Below, piece after piece: positions 17,492 through 27,490 of a stretch of 64,000 bases of DNA. The notes beneath the pieces were generated by a model. The model was not told the origin of the DNA and searched no databases. It saw only the letters and a program-made list of their open reading frames with translations. The translations under genes and the position numbers were made by a program. Source of the stretch: Bog-756 sp963699055 (GTDB lineage: Bacteria > Actinomycetota > Acidimicrobiia > Acidimicrobiales > RAAP-2); the NCBI GenBank assembly GCA_963699055.1, contig CAVOTA010000004.1:248001-312000 (forward strand), written 5' to 3'. Position 1 is the first letter of the stretch. Each line of letters starts with the position of its first letter.

Positions 17492-18574
17492 TCAGCCCAC
17501 GCGGACGGCGCGGATGCGGCGCACCACCTCGTCGACCACCTCGCTGGTGGAGGCACCACCGCCGAGGTCGAAGGTGCGGATCCCGTCGGCGGCCGCACCG
17601 AGCGTCGCCTCCCGGATGGCCAGGGCGGCCCCGGCCACCGAACCGCCCGGGTCGGCCGGAGCGTGGTCCAGGGCGGCGGCACAGGCGAGCAGCATGGCCA
17701 TGGGGTTGGCCACGTTCTTGCCCTCGAGCGACGGAGCCGTGCCGTGGGGCGCCTCGGCCATGGCCACGGTCGGGTGGAGGTCGTCGTCCAGCGCAAGCAG
17801 GACCGACTCGGCGCCGGCGATCGAGCCGAACATGGCCAGCACCAGGTCGGACAGGCAGTCGCCGTCGCGGTTGAGCGCCGGGATCACCAGTGACTGGTCG
17901 TCCGCCTCGGTCAGCAGGCCGGCGTAGGCGGCGTCGATCAGCATCGGGCGGTAGGGCACGTCCGGGTGGCGCGCCGCGGCCGCGTCCATCTCCTCCTTCA
18001 GCATCCCCTCGTACACGGTCGACACGGTCCACTTGGGCCCACCGAAGACGCACGCGCCGAGGTGGTCGGCCGCCTGGAACGAGTACTCGGCCACCGAGCG
18101 GCACACCGACCGGTCGATCCGCTCGGTCCGCCAGGCCTGTTCGTCGGGCCCGCCCGCCGTGCCCGTCCGGCCCTCCTCGGCACCGTAGGCGTCGCCCACG
18201 GCCATCCGGACCACCACGATGGGATGCACCACCGGAGCCGGGGGCACCACGCCGGGGATCCGGCGCCCCGTCCGCACGATCACCGACCCGCCCACCCCCT
18301 CGCGCAGGATGCGGTTGGGCGAGCCGACGTCGCCGGTCTGCGGCGGCGTGATGGTGGCCGCCTTGAGCCCGAGGCCCACCTCGACCATGGCCTCGGACGC
18401 CTCGACGACCACAGCGTTGGCGGTGCGGCGCCGGTTCCCGAGCGAGAGGTCGAACCGGACCAGGTCGACCGGGATCCCGATCACCGACGGGTCCAGGACC
18501 CGGAGCGCCTCGTCGAGCAATTCCTGCCCCGTCTCGTCGCCCTCACAGACCACCAGTTGCGTGCGTTCGGCCAT
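17492..18574 (-). CDS. Isocitrate dehydrogenase-like, eukaryotic-type subfamily
   Basis: The 360-residue protein belongs to the isocitrate/isopropylmalate dehydrogenase family. The segments AATITPP, SPNRILREGVGGSV and VVVRMAVGDAYGAEE align with those of eukaryotic NADP-isocitrate dehydrogenases (ITPDE, SPNGTIRN, the R132 region IGRHAYGDQY). The following segments carry the expected substrate lysine (KWTVSTVYEG) and metal-binding aspartates (LIDAAYAGLL; DGDCLSDLV). EAPHGTAPSLEGKNVANP is the coenzyme-binding loop. It is shorter than the approximately 400-residue eukaryotic enzymes and diverges in several loops, so activity on another 2-hydroxyacid cannot be excluded. The nearby aconitase supports a TCA-cycle role. 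The start is ATG 18574. Confidence 0.8.
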   Translation of the reverse strand: MAERTQLVVCEGDETGQELLDEALRVLDPSVIGIPVDLVRFDLSLGNRRRTANAVVVEASEAMVEVGLGLKAATITPPQTGDVGSPNRILREGVGGSVIVRTGRRIPGVVPPAPVVHPIVVVRMAVGDAYGAEEGRTGTAGGPDEQAWRTERIDRSVCRSVAEYSFQAADHLGACVFGGPKWTVSTVYEGMLKEEMDAAAARHPDVPYRPMLIDAAYAGLLTEADDQSLVIPALNRDGDCLSDLVLAMFGSIAGAESVLLALDDDLHPTVAMAEAPHGTAPSLEGKNVANPMAMLLACAAALDHAPADPGGSVAGAALAIREATLGAAADGIRTFDLGGGASTSEVVDEVVRRIRAVRVG

Positions 18575-18777
18575 GCCCCAGGGTCCCACGACGATCCGCC
18601 GACGACCAATCGTCCGGGGCACGCCGACAGGACTTCCGACGCCCCGGAACGGTGCCCCGGCCGTCAGGTGGAAGTGCGGCAGCATCCCGCGCCGCCACCC
18701 GATGGGTAGGACCGCCGCCGACCCGGGTGACCCGCCGGGTCACGCAGCGGTGAAGCTCGAGCCCGGACGGGCACCTC

Positions 18778-18999
18778 TCACGTCCGGGGAAGGGCGTGCG
18801 TGTGCCAGCGGCGCAGGGCGATCACCGTCCAGACGGCCTCGACCACCCCGAAGGGCCACGCCCCCGAGGCGAACCCGTAGACGGACGACAGCGCACAACC
18901 CAGGGCGAAGGCCAGCACGAATCCGTTCCCCCGCCGCTCGAGCGCGTACGTCGACATCATGAACGTCAGCGCCAGGACGCCGTAGACGGTGAGTGCCAT
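18778..18999 (-). CDS. Small two-helix membrane protein of unknown function
   Basis: The 73-residue protein has a first helix (ALTVYGVLALTFMMSTYAL), a short charged turn ERRGN, a second helical stretch including FALGCALSSVYGFASG, and an ending (WPFGVVEAVWTVIALRRW) with an aromatic belt and basic tail. The composition and conserved-looking WPFGVVEAVW motif argue for a real gene. It lies upstream of the isocitrate-dehydrogenase gene on the same strand and follows the hemolysin III gene after 38 bases. No function is recognised. Confidence 0.6.
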   Translation of the reverse strand: MALTVYGVLALTFMMSTYALERRGNGFVLAFALGCALSSVYGFASGAWPFGVVEAVWTVIALRRWHTHALPRT

Positions 19000-19037
19000 G
19001 GGACGACGTTAGGCACGTCCGGGTCCCGCCACCGGGC

Positions 19038-19727
19038 TCAGCCCGCCAGCGGCAGGACGAACCCGGCGATGCAGACGAAGTGGAGGACGGCACCCACGAT
19101 GGTGCAGGCGTGGAAGACCTCGTGGTAGCCGAAGACACCCGGTACCGGATCCGGCTTCTTCAGCGAGTAGACCACCGCACCGGCCGAGTAGGCGAGTCCA
19201 CCGGCCAGCAGCAGCGCGAACCCCGTCGGCCCGAGCGCCCGGTACAGCTGTGGGAGCACCACCACCGCGGCCCACCCGACGACCACGTACGGGAGGGCGA
19301 TGACCCACTTGGGGGCGTCGAGCCAGAGCTGCCGGAGGGTGATCCCGACCAGGGCGCCGATCCACACCAGCAGCAGCACGGCGGCACGTGCCCAGCCGGT
19401 GAGGGCGATGCCCGCCACCGGGGTGTACGACCCGGCGATGGCGATGAAGATCGTGGAGTGGTCGGCCCGGCGCATGCGCCGACGTCCCACCGGGCCCCAC
19501 GTATGCCGGTGGAACAGGGCGCTCACCCCGAACAGCAGCGAGATCGAACAGGCGTAGACCAGGCACAGCAGCTTCGACGAGGTGGTCGGGGCCGCCCACA
19601 CGAGCGCCGCCCCCGCCACCAGGGACACGAAGAAGGCGACCTCGTGGAGGACGCCCCGCAGCTTGGGTTTGACCGGACCGTCGTCGTCCCCGTCCGGGGC
19701 CACGTCGACCTCGACGGCTCCCGACAT
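19038..19727 (-). CDS. Hemolysin III/PAQR-family membrane protein
   Basis: The 229-residue, seven-helix protein has the PAQR/TrhA signatures: HEVAFF near the first helix, the metal-ligand regions SALFHRHTW and DHSTIFIAIAGSYTP, and the C-terminal FGYHEVFHACTIVGAVLHF with conserved histidines (a likely zinc site). Bacterial members have been linked to membrane fluidity control rather than true haemolysis. The ATG at 19727 shares its first base with the stop of the upstream glutamine amidotransferase (TGATG). A GTG one codon earlier (19730) is an alternative start. Confidence 0.9.
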   Translation of the reverse strand: MSGAVEVDVAPDGDDDGPVKPKLRGVLHEVAFFVSLVAGAALVWAAPTTSSKLLCLVYACSISLLFGVSALFHRHTWGPVGRRRMRRADHSTIFIAIAGSYTPVAGIALTGWARAAVLLLVWIGALVGITLRQLWLDAPKWVIALPYVVVGWAAVVVLPQLYRALGPTGFALLLAGGLAYSAGAVVYSLKKPDPVPGVFGYHEVFHACTIVGAVLHFVCIAGFVLPLAG

Positions 19728-20518
19728 CACGCCGTCGCCCCGACGTCGCGGACGGGTGGGCCGTCAGCCGACCCTGCGCCGCCGTCGGGAACCTGGCCGC
19801 CGTGGGCCGTCGGACGGGCCACCTCGACGAACCGCTGCAGCACCCGCTGTCCGACCCCGGCCACCCGGGCCACCTGGGTGGCGTCCAGGGTCACCCCGTC
19901 GGGCAGCAGCGGCCGCCAGGCGGCGGCCAGTCCGTCGTCGACCTCGACGTGGAACTGCAGCCCGTAGACCCGTCGGCCGACGCGGAAGGCCTGGTGCGGG
20001 AAGGCCCGGGTGCCGGCCAGGTGCACGGCACCCTCCGGCAGCGCGAACGTGTCCTGGTGCCAGTGGACGCACGGCACCGACGTACCCGACAGCCCCCGGT
20101 ACTCGGGTCCGAACACCGGGTCACGGCGTCCGTCCGGGGTCAGCTCCACCGAACCGGGTCCCACCTCGGACCCGGGTCCGGTGGTGACCTCGGCGCCGAG
20201 TGCGGCGGCCAGCTGCTGGGCCCCCAGGCACACCCCGAGCACCGGCAGTCCGGCGCCGACCGCCTCGCCGATCAGCCCGCGCTCACCGGCGAGCCACGGG
20301 TGGGCGACGTCGTCGTGGACGCCCATCGGCCCGCCCATCACCACCAGTCCGTCGATCCCGTCGGCGGCGGGCAGCGGCGCACCCTGGTCCAGCCGGACGA
20401 CGGTGACGTCGATCCCCCGATCGGCCAGGACACGGGCGATCGTCCCCGGGCCCTCGTGGGCCACGTGCTGCAGGACCGCCCAGGGGCGTCCCTCCGGAGC
20501 CGGTACCGCTGGCGGCAC
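19727..20518 (-). CDS. Class I glutamine amidotransferase-like protein
   Basis: The 263-residue protein of the GATase1/GMP-synthase-like family has the nucleophile elbow GVCLGAQQLAAALG with the catalytic cysteine and the His of the triad in LQFHVEV. GPMGVHDDVAHPWL and WHQDTF are typical of stand-alone amidotransferases, which hydrolyse gamma-glutamyl amides. The first 15 residues are proline-rich. The GTG start at 20518 overlaps the TAG stop of the PIG-L gene, so coupling is likely. No synthetase partner is adjacent, so the substrate is open. Confidence 0.85.
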   Translation of the reverse strand: MPPAVPAPEGRPWAVLQHVAHEGPGTIARVLADRGIDVTVVRLDQGAPLPAADGIDGLVVMGGPMGVHDDVAHPWLAGERGLIGEAVGAGLPVLGVCLGAQQLAAALGAEVTTGPGSEVGPGSVELTPDGRRDPVFGPEYRGLSGTSVPCVHWHQDTFALPEGAVHLAGTRAFPHQAFRVGRRVYGLQFHVEVDDGLAAAWRPLLPDGVTLDATQVARVAGVGQRVLQRFVEVARPTAHGGQVPDGGAGSADGPPVRDVGATA

Positions 20519-21264
20519 TAGGCCGTGTTCACCACGTGGAAGGCCTCGGCCAGCCGCCCGTCGGGCAGCCCGGCGGCCAGCGCCGTCCCGCCCATCCAGC
20601 CCTTCAGGAGCTCGTCGAGGTGCTCGCCGTCGCCCACCTGGCTCACGTGGGACCGGAGGGCGGCGAGCTTGCGCGGGTAGGCGTCGGTGGCGTCCACCAC
20701 CCGGTTGGCCCGTTCGGTGGCCATGACCCACAGCTCGGGCACGGTGTGCTCGGCCAACCCCTCCTCCAGCAGTTCGGGGAAGGCGAACGGGTTCCGGGCG
20801 TCCGGGTAGACGGCGCACGCTGCCGCCTCACCGGTGGCCAGGTGGTCCGGATGGCTGGCGTAGATGCGCGACCAATTGCGCTCGGGCGACTGGGCGACCA
20901 CCCGGTCGGGCCGCACGATCCGGATGACCCGGGAGATGGCGGCCCGCAGCTCGAGGCTCGGGGTCACCCGTCCGTCGGCGAACCCGAGGAACGTGACGTC
21001 GGTGACGCCCACCGCCCGGGCCGCCTGCAGTTGCTCCTCCCGGCGGATGGCGGCCATCTCGGCGCGGCTGATCGAGTGGTCGGAGCCCCCGGCGTCGCCG
21101 TCGGTGGCGATGCAGTAGGAGACGTCGATCCCCCGACCCGTCCACGTGGCCACCGACCCGGCGGCGCCGAAGTCGACGTCGTCCGGATGGGCGGTGACGA
21201 CCAGGATGCGTTCGACGTCGTCGGAGCCGTCGTCGATGGTGATGCGCTCGGCGGGGACGGTCAC
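20518..21264 (-). CDS. PIG-L family (LmbE-like) zinc deacetylase
   Basis: The 248-residue protein has the zinc-binding motif AHPDDVDFG and a second motif SHPDHLATG, both diagnostic of PIG-L/LmbE N-deacetylases such as MshB and Mca of the mycothiol pathway. The conserved stretch EMAAIRREEQLQAARAVG and the PDRVVAQSPERNW region also fit. The GTG at 21264 is chosen because it follows GAGGAG with a five-base spacer; a GTG at 21297 would add eleven residues without a clear ribosome-binding site. Deacetylation of a sugar amide or amide hydrolysis of a mycothiol conjugate is likely, but the exact substrate is unknown. Confidence 0.85.
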   Translation of the reverse strand: MTVPAERITIDDGSDDVERILVVTAHPDDVDFGAAGSVATWTGRGIDVSYCIATDGDAGGSDHSISRAEMAAIRREEQLQAARAVGVTDVTFLGFADGRVTPSLELRAAISRVIRIVRPDRVVAQSPERNWSRIYASHPDHLATGEAAACAVYPDARNPFAFPELLEEGLAEHTVPELWVMATERANRVVDATDAYPRKLAALRSHVSQVGDGEHLDELLKGWMGGTALAAGLPDGRLAEAFHVVNTA

Positions 21265-21390
21265 GGCGGCTCCTCGGTACCTCGTCGGATCGGTCACCCG
21301 GGCCGGGTCGGACCCACGGCCGGGTCATCCGGCGGCGGGCGGACCGGCGGTCGGACGTTGCCGTTCTACCCGATCAGGCGAGTTGGCGGA

Positions 21391-22632
21391 TCAGACCTTC
21401 TCGGGCGTCCACGCCGACAGGTCGGCCAGACGGGGGTCGTTCGAGAACATCTCGACGATGGGCATCCTCACGCCGATGCGGGTCTGGATGCGCTCGATCT
21501 CGAGGATCTGGTTCCACTGGACGAGGGAGACCACGAGACCCGCCGAGCCGGCCCGGGCGGTGCGGCCCGAGCGGTGCAGGTACGCCTTGTGGTCCTCCGG
21601 CGGATCGAAGTGCACGACGATGTCCACGGCGTCGATGTGGAGCCCGCGTGCGGCCACGTCGGTCGCCACCAGGACGTGGAGCTTGCCCTCGGTGAAGTCC
21701 TTGAGCGTGCGCTCGCGGTTGGCCTGGCGCAGGTCGCCGTGGATGGCGCCGGCCCTCACGCCCTCCTTGCCCAGCTGCTCGACCAGTCGGTCGGCACCGT
21801 GCTTGGTCCGCACGAACACCAGGGCCTTGTCGGCGCTGCGGCAGACGGCGGCGCAGACCTTCACGCGGTCCATCTGGTGGACCTCGAGGAAGCGGTGCTC
21901 CATCTCCTCGACGGTGGTGGACGGCGAGGCGACCTCGTGGAGGACCGGATCGGTCAGGTAGCGGCTCACCAGCCGGTCGACGGCACCGTCGAGGGTGGCG
22001 CTGAACAGCAGGGTCTGATGCTCCCGCTCGAGGCGGCGCAGCACCCACTCGACCTGGGGCATGAAGCCCATGTCGGCCATCCGGTCCGCCTCGTCGAGGA
22101 CGAGCGTCTCGATGTCGGCCACCGACAGCTCGCCCCGGTCGCCCAGGTCGATCAGCCGACCCGGAGTGGCGATGATGACGTCGACGCCTCGGCGCAGCTT
22201 CTTGATCTGGCGCTCGATGTCGGCGCCGCCGTACACGGCCACGACGCGGAGCCCGGCCGCCTCGGCGAGGGGCTCGAACACCTCGCTCACCTGTACGGCG
22301 AGCTCACGGGTCGGCACCAGGACGAGCGCCCGGGGACGGCCCGGCTCGGTGGCCGGGCGGGCCATGGTGCGCTGCAGGAGCGGCACGCCGAAGGCCAGCG
22401 TCTTGCCCGAGCCCGTCTTGGCCTTGCCGCACACGTCCCGGCCGGCGAGGGCGTCGACGACGGTCATGGCCTGGATGGCGAACGGGGCGTGGATGCCCTG
22501 CTCCTCGAGGGCGGCGACGATGGCCGGGTCGACACCCAGCTCGGCGAAGGAGGGGATGGACTCGGCGGACTCGTCCAGGTCGGCCGGTACGGCGTCCACG
22601 GCGCGATCCGACGGATCGGTGAGGGTGGTCAT
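21391..22632 (-). CDS. DEAD-box RNA helicase
   Basis: The 413-residue protein has the helicase motifs in order: a Q-motif region (SFAELGVDPAIVAALEEQG), motif I AKTGSGKT, motif Ia PTRELAVQV, motif II LDEADRMADMGF, motif III SAT, motif V ATDVAARGLH and motif VI HRSGRTARAG. It is a minimal DEAD-box core with a short C terminus, the size of RhlE or CshA-type enzymes used in RNA turnover, ribosome assembly or cold adaptation. The ATG at 22632 follows intergenic DNA; the upstream in-frame extension to 22809 looks noncoding. Confidence 0.93.
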   Translation of the reverse strand: MTTLTDPSDRAVDAVPADLDESAESIPSFAELGVDPAIVAALEEQGIHAPFAIQAMTVVDALAGRDVCGKAKTGSGKTLAFGVPLLQRTMARPATEPGRPRALVLVPTRELAVQVSEVFEPLAEAAGLRVVAVYGGADIERQIKKLRRGVDVIIATPGRLIDLGDRGELSVADIETLVLDEADRMADMGFMPQVEWVLRRLEREHQTLLFSATLDGAVDRLVSRYLTDPVLHEVASPSTTVEEMEHRFLEVHQMDRVKVCAAVCRSADKALVFVRTKHGADRLVEQLGKEGVRAGAIHGDLRQANRERTLKDFTEGKLHVLVATDVAARGLHIDAVDIVVHFDPPEDHKAYLHRSGRTARAGSAGLVVSLVQWNQILEIERIQTRIGVRMPIVEMFSNDPRLADLSAWTPEKV

Positions 22633-22939
22633 GGGGATCTGAAGCTCTCTCTCATCGTTCGGTGACGGGCGTGACCGACCGTCCGCTCCGTGCGAGTCAC
22701 GGCAGCGTGTGGGCCCGCCTCGGGCCATCGTCCGGGCCGCTGTAGACGGCCTGAAGAACACCGATGAGGAAGACCCCGGCAGTGGACACTCGTCCACCAC
22801 GAACACCACTCTACCGGGAATCCCGCCCGTGACCAGGTCAAGTGCCCTCAGGGGCCCGGGCGGTCCCAGGCCGAACCGGTCCGGTCCGGGCCCTCAGGGG
22901 CCCGGGCGGTCCCAGGCCGAACCGGTCCGGTCCGGGCCC
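22633..22939. other. Intergenic region between DEAD-box gene and thiC
   Basis: The 307 bases hold no convincing gene. Reading leftward, a TTGACC hexamer (22836-22841) and a TAGAGT hexamer (22808-22813) lie upstream of the helicase but 22 bases apart, longer than usual. The right part is the 46-bp tandem repeat described separately, ending at the thiC stop. The helicase 5' leader of about 175 bases is compatible with post-transcriptional control, but no known riboregulator is visible. Confidence 0.5.

Positions 22940-22942
<3 letters not shown>
22845..22942. repeat. 46-bp tandem repeat downstream of thiC
   Basis: Two full 46-bp units start at 22845 and 22891 with CCCTCAGGGGCCCGGGCGG, and a third truncated start (CCCTCAGG) at 22937 overlaps the thiC stop codon. 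The unit also contains CCGAACCGGTCCGGTCCGGG. The exact 46-base periodicity indicates recent tandem duplication. Confidence 0.9.
22886..22905 (-). terminator. Hairpin at repeat junction downstream of thiC
   Basis: CCGGGCCC and GGGCCCGG form a perfect 8-bp stem around the loop TCAG, at the junction of two 46-bp repeat units. It lies about 35 bases after the thiC stop and could end thiC transcription. No U-tract follows, as is common in GC-rich actinobacteria. Confidence 0.4.
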
Positions 22943-24718
<1,776 letters not shown>

Positions 24719-24824
24719 GGTGGTCGTCCCTTCGAACGGTGAGCAGATGGAGTCTCCCACGGCTCCCGTCCCGGCGGCACGGGCCCGCCGGGTCGGTGTG
24801 ACGGGCCGGGGAGGGGCCGGGGAG

Positions 24825-24908
24825 GCGGGTCGGGGTGGCGGGTCGGGGTGGCGGGTCGGGGTGGCGGGTCGGGGTGGCGGGTCGGGGTGGCGGGTCGGGG
24901 TGGCGGGC
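24825..24908. repeat. 13-bp minisatellite (six copies)
   Basis: The 13-bp unit GGCGGGTCGGGGT is repeated perfectly six times from 24825 to 24902, with a partial seventh copy. On the thiC-coding strand it reads as C-rich ACCCCGACCCGCC units. Runs of GGG and GGGG on the plus strand could form G-quadruplex structures. Confidence 0.93.
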
Positions 24909-24915
24909 GGTTGCT

Positions 24916-24955
24916 GTCGGGCACCGTCGGGTGCCGTCGGGTGCCGTCGGGTGCC
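24916..24955. repeat. 10-bp minisatellite (four copies)
   Basis: GTCGGGCACC is followed by three perfect GTCGGGTGCC units, immediately beside the 13-bp minisatellite. The first unit differs from the others at two adjacent positions. Confidence 0.9.
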
Positions 24956-25071
24956 GTTCCCATTCAAGCCGCTCCCGGCGTCCCGTCGACCCGGCGCCGT
25001 CGGCGGCCCGGGCGGTCGCAGGCGCCCGTAGAGTGCAGACGGATCAGCCACGCGCACCGAAAGGAACCACC

Positions 25072-25536
25072 ATGGGCAAGCTCGAGGCAGGGGACACCGC
25101 TCCCGCCTTCACCCTCCCGGACCAGGACGGCAAGCCGGTCTCGCTGCAGGACTTCGCCGGTCGGCAGGTCGTCGTCTACTTCTACCCGAGGGACGACACC
25201 CCGGGCTGCACCAAGGAGGCGTGCCAGTTCAACGAGAACCTGACCGCCTTCAACAAGGCGAAGGTACCGATCCTGGGGATCTCCGCCGACACCGCCGAGA
25301 AGCACCGCAAATTCCTGGAGAAGTACGGACTGAAGATCACTCTCCTGACCGACGCCGACCATGCCGTGGGCGAGGCCTTCGGCGCCTGGGGCGAGAAGAC
25401 CATGTACGGCAAGAAGACGATCGGGGTCATCCGCTCGACCTTCCTGATCGCCGCCGACGGCACCGTCGCCCGCCCCTGGTACCACGTGAAGGCGGACGGC
25501 CACGCCGCCAAGGTGCTGGAGGAGATCCAGGGCTGA
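25072..25536 (+). CDS. bcp: Bcp/PrxQ-type peroxiredoxin (second paralogue)
   Basis: The 154-residue thiol peroxidase has a peroxidatic Cys46 in DDTPGCTKEAC and a resolving Cys51 five residues later, as in E. coli Bcp. YFYPRDDTPGCTKEA is the classical Bcp signature, making this the closer match to Bcp of the two paralogues. RSTFLIAADGTVARPWYHVK closes the domain. The ATG at 25072 follows a good GAAAGGAACC ribosome-binding site. The gene is monocistronic and divergent from thiC. Confidence 0.95.
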   Translation: MGKLEAGDTAPAFTLPDQDGKPVSLQDFAGRQVVVYFYPRDDTPGCTKEACQFNENLTAFNKAKVPILGISADTAEKHRKFLEKYGLKITLLTDADHAVGEAFGAWGEKTMYGKKTIGVIRSTFLIAADGTVARPWYHVKADGHAAKVLEEIQG

Positions 25537-25726
25537 CCGCCGCGGACCGTGGGCCCGGGAGGTCGTCCCGGTGCGGGCCGGTTCCCTAGGGTCGGGCGGC
25601 CGGCGGAGCCGTGGCGGTGCGGATCGCGCGCGTGCCATTCGTGTGCCTGTGGCCCGTCCGCCCCTCCCGCCCCTGACCAAGGACGACTCCAGTATGAGAG
25701 TCACACCCCCCTGGGAGGCTTCTCCC

Positions 25727-27412
25727 ATGGCGCTGGCCACCATGTTCGACGCACTCCCCGACCCGACCGTTGCGGTGGCGGTGGCTCCCGGGGGCCAGCC
25801 CGGGCTGGCGGCCCGGACGGCGGCGGTGGGCGAGGCCCTGGGTGGGCTCCTGGCCGACCTCGACCCCGGGCTCCTGGTGGGACCCGATGCGGTGGCCCTG
25901 TACGCCTCCTTCGCCCGGATGGAGCGCCTGGTGGTGGCGGCCAAGACCCTGCTCGCCCCCCGGATCGCCCAGTCGGGGTGCTGGGAGGACGAGGGCCACC
26001 GCTCCCCGGTGGGCCTGCTGGCCGACCTGGAGGGGGGCTCCCCCGGTGCCGCCCGGCGCACCCTCGAGGCGGGACGGGCCCTCGGGGACCTGCCCGGGTG
26101 CGAGGCGGCCCTGCGCTCGGGCACCCTGTCGGGGCCCAAGCTCACCGAGGTCACCCGGGCCGCCACCGTGGACCCCACGGCCGAGGGCACCTTGTTGGCC
26201 GGCATCGACCAGGTGCCCCTGCCGGTGGTGCGGGAACGGTGCCGCACCGTGCGCACCCGGGCCGCCGGGGTGGACCCGGTGGCCACCCTGGCCCGGATCC
26301 ACGCCGGGCGCACCTTCACGTCGTGGACCGACGCCGAAGGGGCCTTCTGCTACTCGGGCACCGATACCCCCGAGCGGGGGGCGGCCCTGCTGGCCCGGCT
26401 CCGCCCGGTGGTCGACCGCCTGCGCCACGACCGCCGGCAGGCGGCGGCCCCGGGCCCGGGTTCCGGCACACGGGGGAGTTCCGGGGGACGGGGACGTTCC
26501 GGGGGACGGGGACGGGGCACCGGTGGGGGCGGCACCGCTGCTCCGCCCGAGTCCGAGGGTGCCCTGCGGGCCGACGCCCTCTTCGTGCTGATCGACGGGG
26601 CCCGACGGTCCCGGCCCGGTGGCGGCACCGGTGGAACCACCGGTGGACCCGGTGGTGGAACCGGTGGTGGCACCGGTGGTGGCACCGGTGGTGGGCCCCG
26701 GTCGTCCCGAGCCGGCACCCGAACAACCGGTGGCACCGGTGCCCGGTCCGCCGGTGGCACCGGTGCCCGGTCCGACCGGGGAACGGCCGGGGCTGGCGAC
26801 CGGGGAACGGAGATCGACGACGACCCGGCCGGCACCGGCGACGACGACCACCGGATGGCCGATCCCGACGACCTCGGCCGGGCCGACGACCTGATCACCG
26901 CACCGCCGCCGGCCACCGTCATCGTGCGGGTGGACCTGGCCGCCCTGCGTCGGGGACGGGCCCTGCCCGGTGAGCTGTGCGAGATCGACGGCCAGGGCAG
27001 CGTCCCGGTCCCGGTGGCGGCCGGACTGGCCGACGACGCCTTCTTGGCCTGTGTGTTCACCGAGGCCGGGGACATCCGGGCCGTGGCCCACCTGGGCCGC
27101 ACCGTCAACCAGACCCTGCGGACCGCCCTGGCCCTGCGGGACCGCCACTGCGTGGTGCCCGGGTGCGGGGTGGGCTACACCCTGGAGATCGACCACGTGG
27201 TCCCCCTGGAGTCCGGCGGCGACACGCGGCTCGACAACCTGGCCCTGCTGTGCCGGAGCCACCACCGGATGAAGACCTACGGGGGCTGGACCCTCGAGCG
27301 CACCGGGCCCACCGACGAGGACCCGCGGTGGACGTTCACCCCGGAGCCCCCCTTCGGCCAGGAGCCCGACCTCGGACTCGACCGGCCGGCGGAACCCGAC
27401 GGGACCGGCTGA
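25727..27412 (+). CDS. DUF222 protein with C-terminal HNH nuclease domain
   Basis: The 561-residue protein of the actinobacterial DUF222-HNH type (13E12-repeat-like) has an N-terminal helical DUF222 domain (residues about 1-230, e.g. YASFARMERLVVAAKTLLAP). A low-complexity Gly/Arg/Thr linker (about residues 240-390) follows. The C-terminal HNH module RHCVVPGCGVGYTLEIDHV...NLALLCRSHHRMKT has paired cysteines and the H-N-H residues. Such genes are multicopy in many actinobacteria; the role is unclear, with DNA endonuclease activity assumed. ATG 25727 follows GGGAGG; ATG 25694 would add eleven residues. Confidence 0.85.
   Translation: MALATMFDALPDPTVAVAVAPGGQPGLAARTAAVGEALGGLLADLDPGLLVGPDAVALYASFARMERLVVAAKTLLAPRIAQSGCWEDEGHRSPVGLLADLEGGSPGAARRTLEAGRALGDLPGCEAALRSGTLSGPKLTEVTRAATVDPTAEGTLLAGIDQVPLPVVRERCRTVRTRAAGVDPVATLARIHAGRTFTSWTDAEGAFCYSGTDTPERGAALLARLRPVVDRLRHDRRQAAAPGPGSGTRGSSGGRGRSGGRGRGTGGGGTAAPPESEGALRADALFVLIDGARRSRPGGGTGGTTGGPGGGTGGGTGGGTGGGPRSSRAGTRTTGGTGARSAGGTGARSDRGTAGAGDRGTEIDDDPAGTGDDDHRMADPDDLGRADDLITAPPPATVIVRVDLAALRRGRALPGELCEIDGQGSVPVPVAAGLADDAFLACVFTEAGDIRAVAHLGRTVNQTLRTALALRDRHCVVPGCGVGYTLEIDHVVPLESGGDTRLDNLALLCRSHHRMKTYGGWTLERTGPTDEDPRWTFTPEPPFGQEPDLGLDRPAEPDGTG
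26616..26775 (+). repeat. GGTGGCACC-type minisatellite in the DUF222-HNH linker
   Basis: A run of units related to ACCGGTGGTGGC and ACCGGTGGAACC encodes a GGTGGGTGG-type linker. A further duplicated block, GGTGCCCGGTCCG, lies near 26738-26774. The repeats stay in frame because units are multiples of three. Confidence 0.8.
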
Positions 27413-27490
27413 GGGTCGGTCGGGGCCGACGGGTCCGGCTGAGGGTCGGGCGGGGCCGGCCGAGGGTCGGTCGGGGCCGGCCGAGGGTCA
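27409..27490. repeat. 21-bp repeat between convergent gene ends
   Basis: GAGGGTCGGTCGGGGCC-like units begin at 27409, 27439, 27460 and 27481, giving spacings of 30, 21 and 21 bases. The array overlaps the stop codon of the DUF222-HNH gene at its left end and that of the glycosylase gene at its right end. Confidence 0.75.

Larger units (their letters stand above)
24719..25071. other. Divergent intergenic region thiC / bcp
   Basis: The 353 bases between the divergent genes are dominated by two minisatellites (24825-24908 and 24916-24955). No gene is supported: the open frames crossing it are simply translated repeats. Both promoters should lie here. The bcp side ends with GAAAGGAACC ahead of its ATG. 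No recognisable TPP riboswitch was seen on the thiC side. Confidence 0.6.

Noticed and set aside
19038..19727. True haemolysin/virulence factor
   Set aside because: The protein is a seven-helix PAQR-type membrane protein; the name hemolysin III is historical and no toxin features are present.
24825..24955. CRISPR array
   Set aside because: The 13-bp and 10-bp units are contiguous with no spacers, and no cas gene is nearby. They are minisatellites.
24719..25071. TPP riboswitch upstream of thiC
   Set aside because: The core elements (CUGAGA and the ACCUGA-type arm) could not be found on the thiC strand. A covariance-model search would be decisive.
25727..27412. Insertion sequence or homing element around the HNH gene
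   Set aside because: No terminal inverted repeats, target duplication or transposase were seen; DUF222-HNH proteins are common chromosomal actinobacterial genes.
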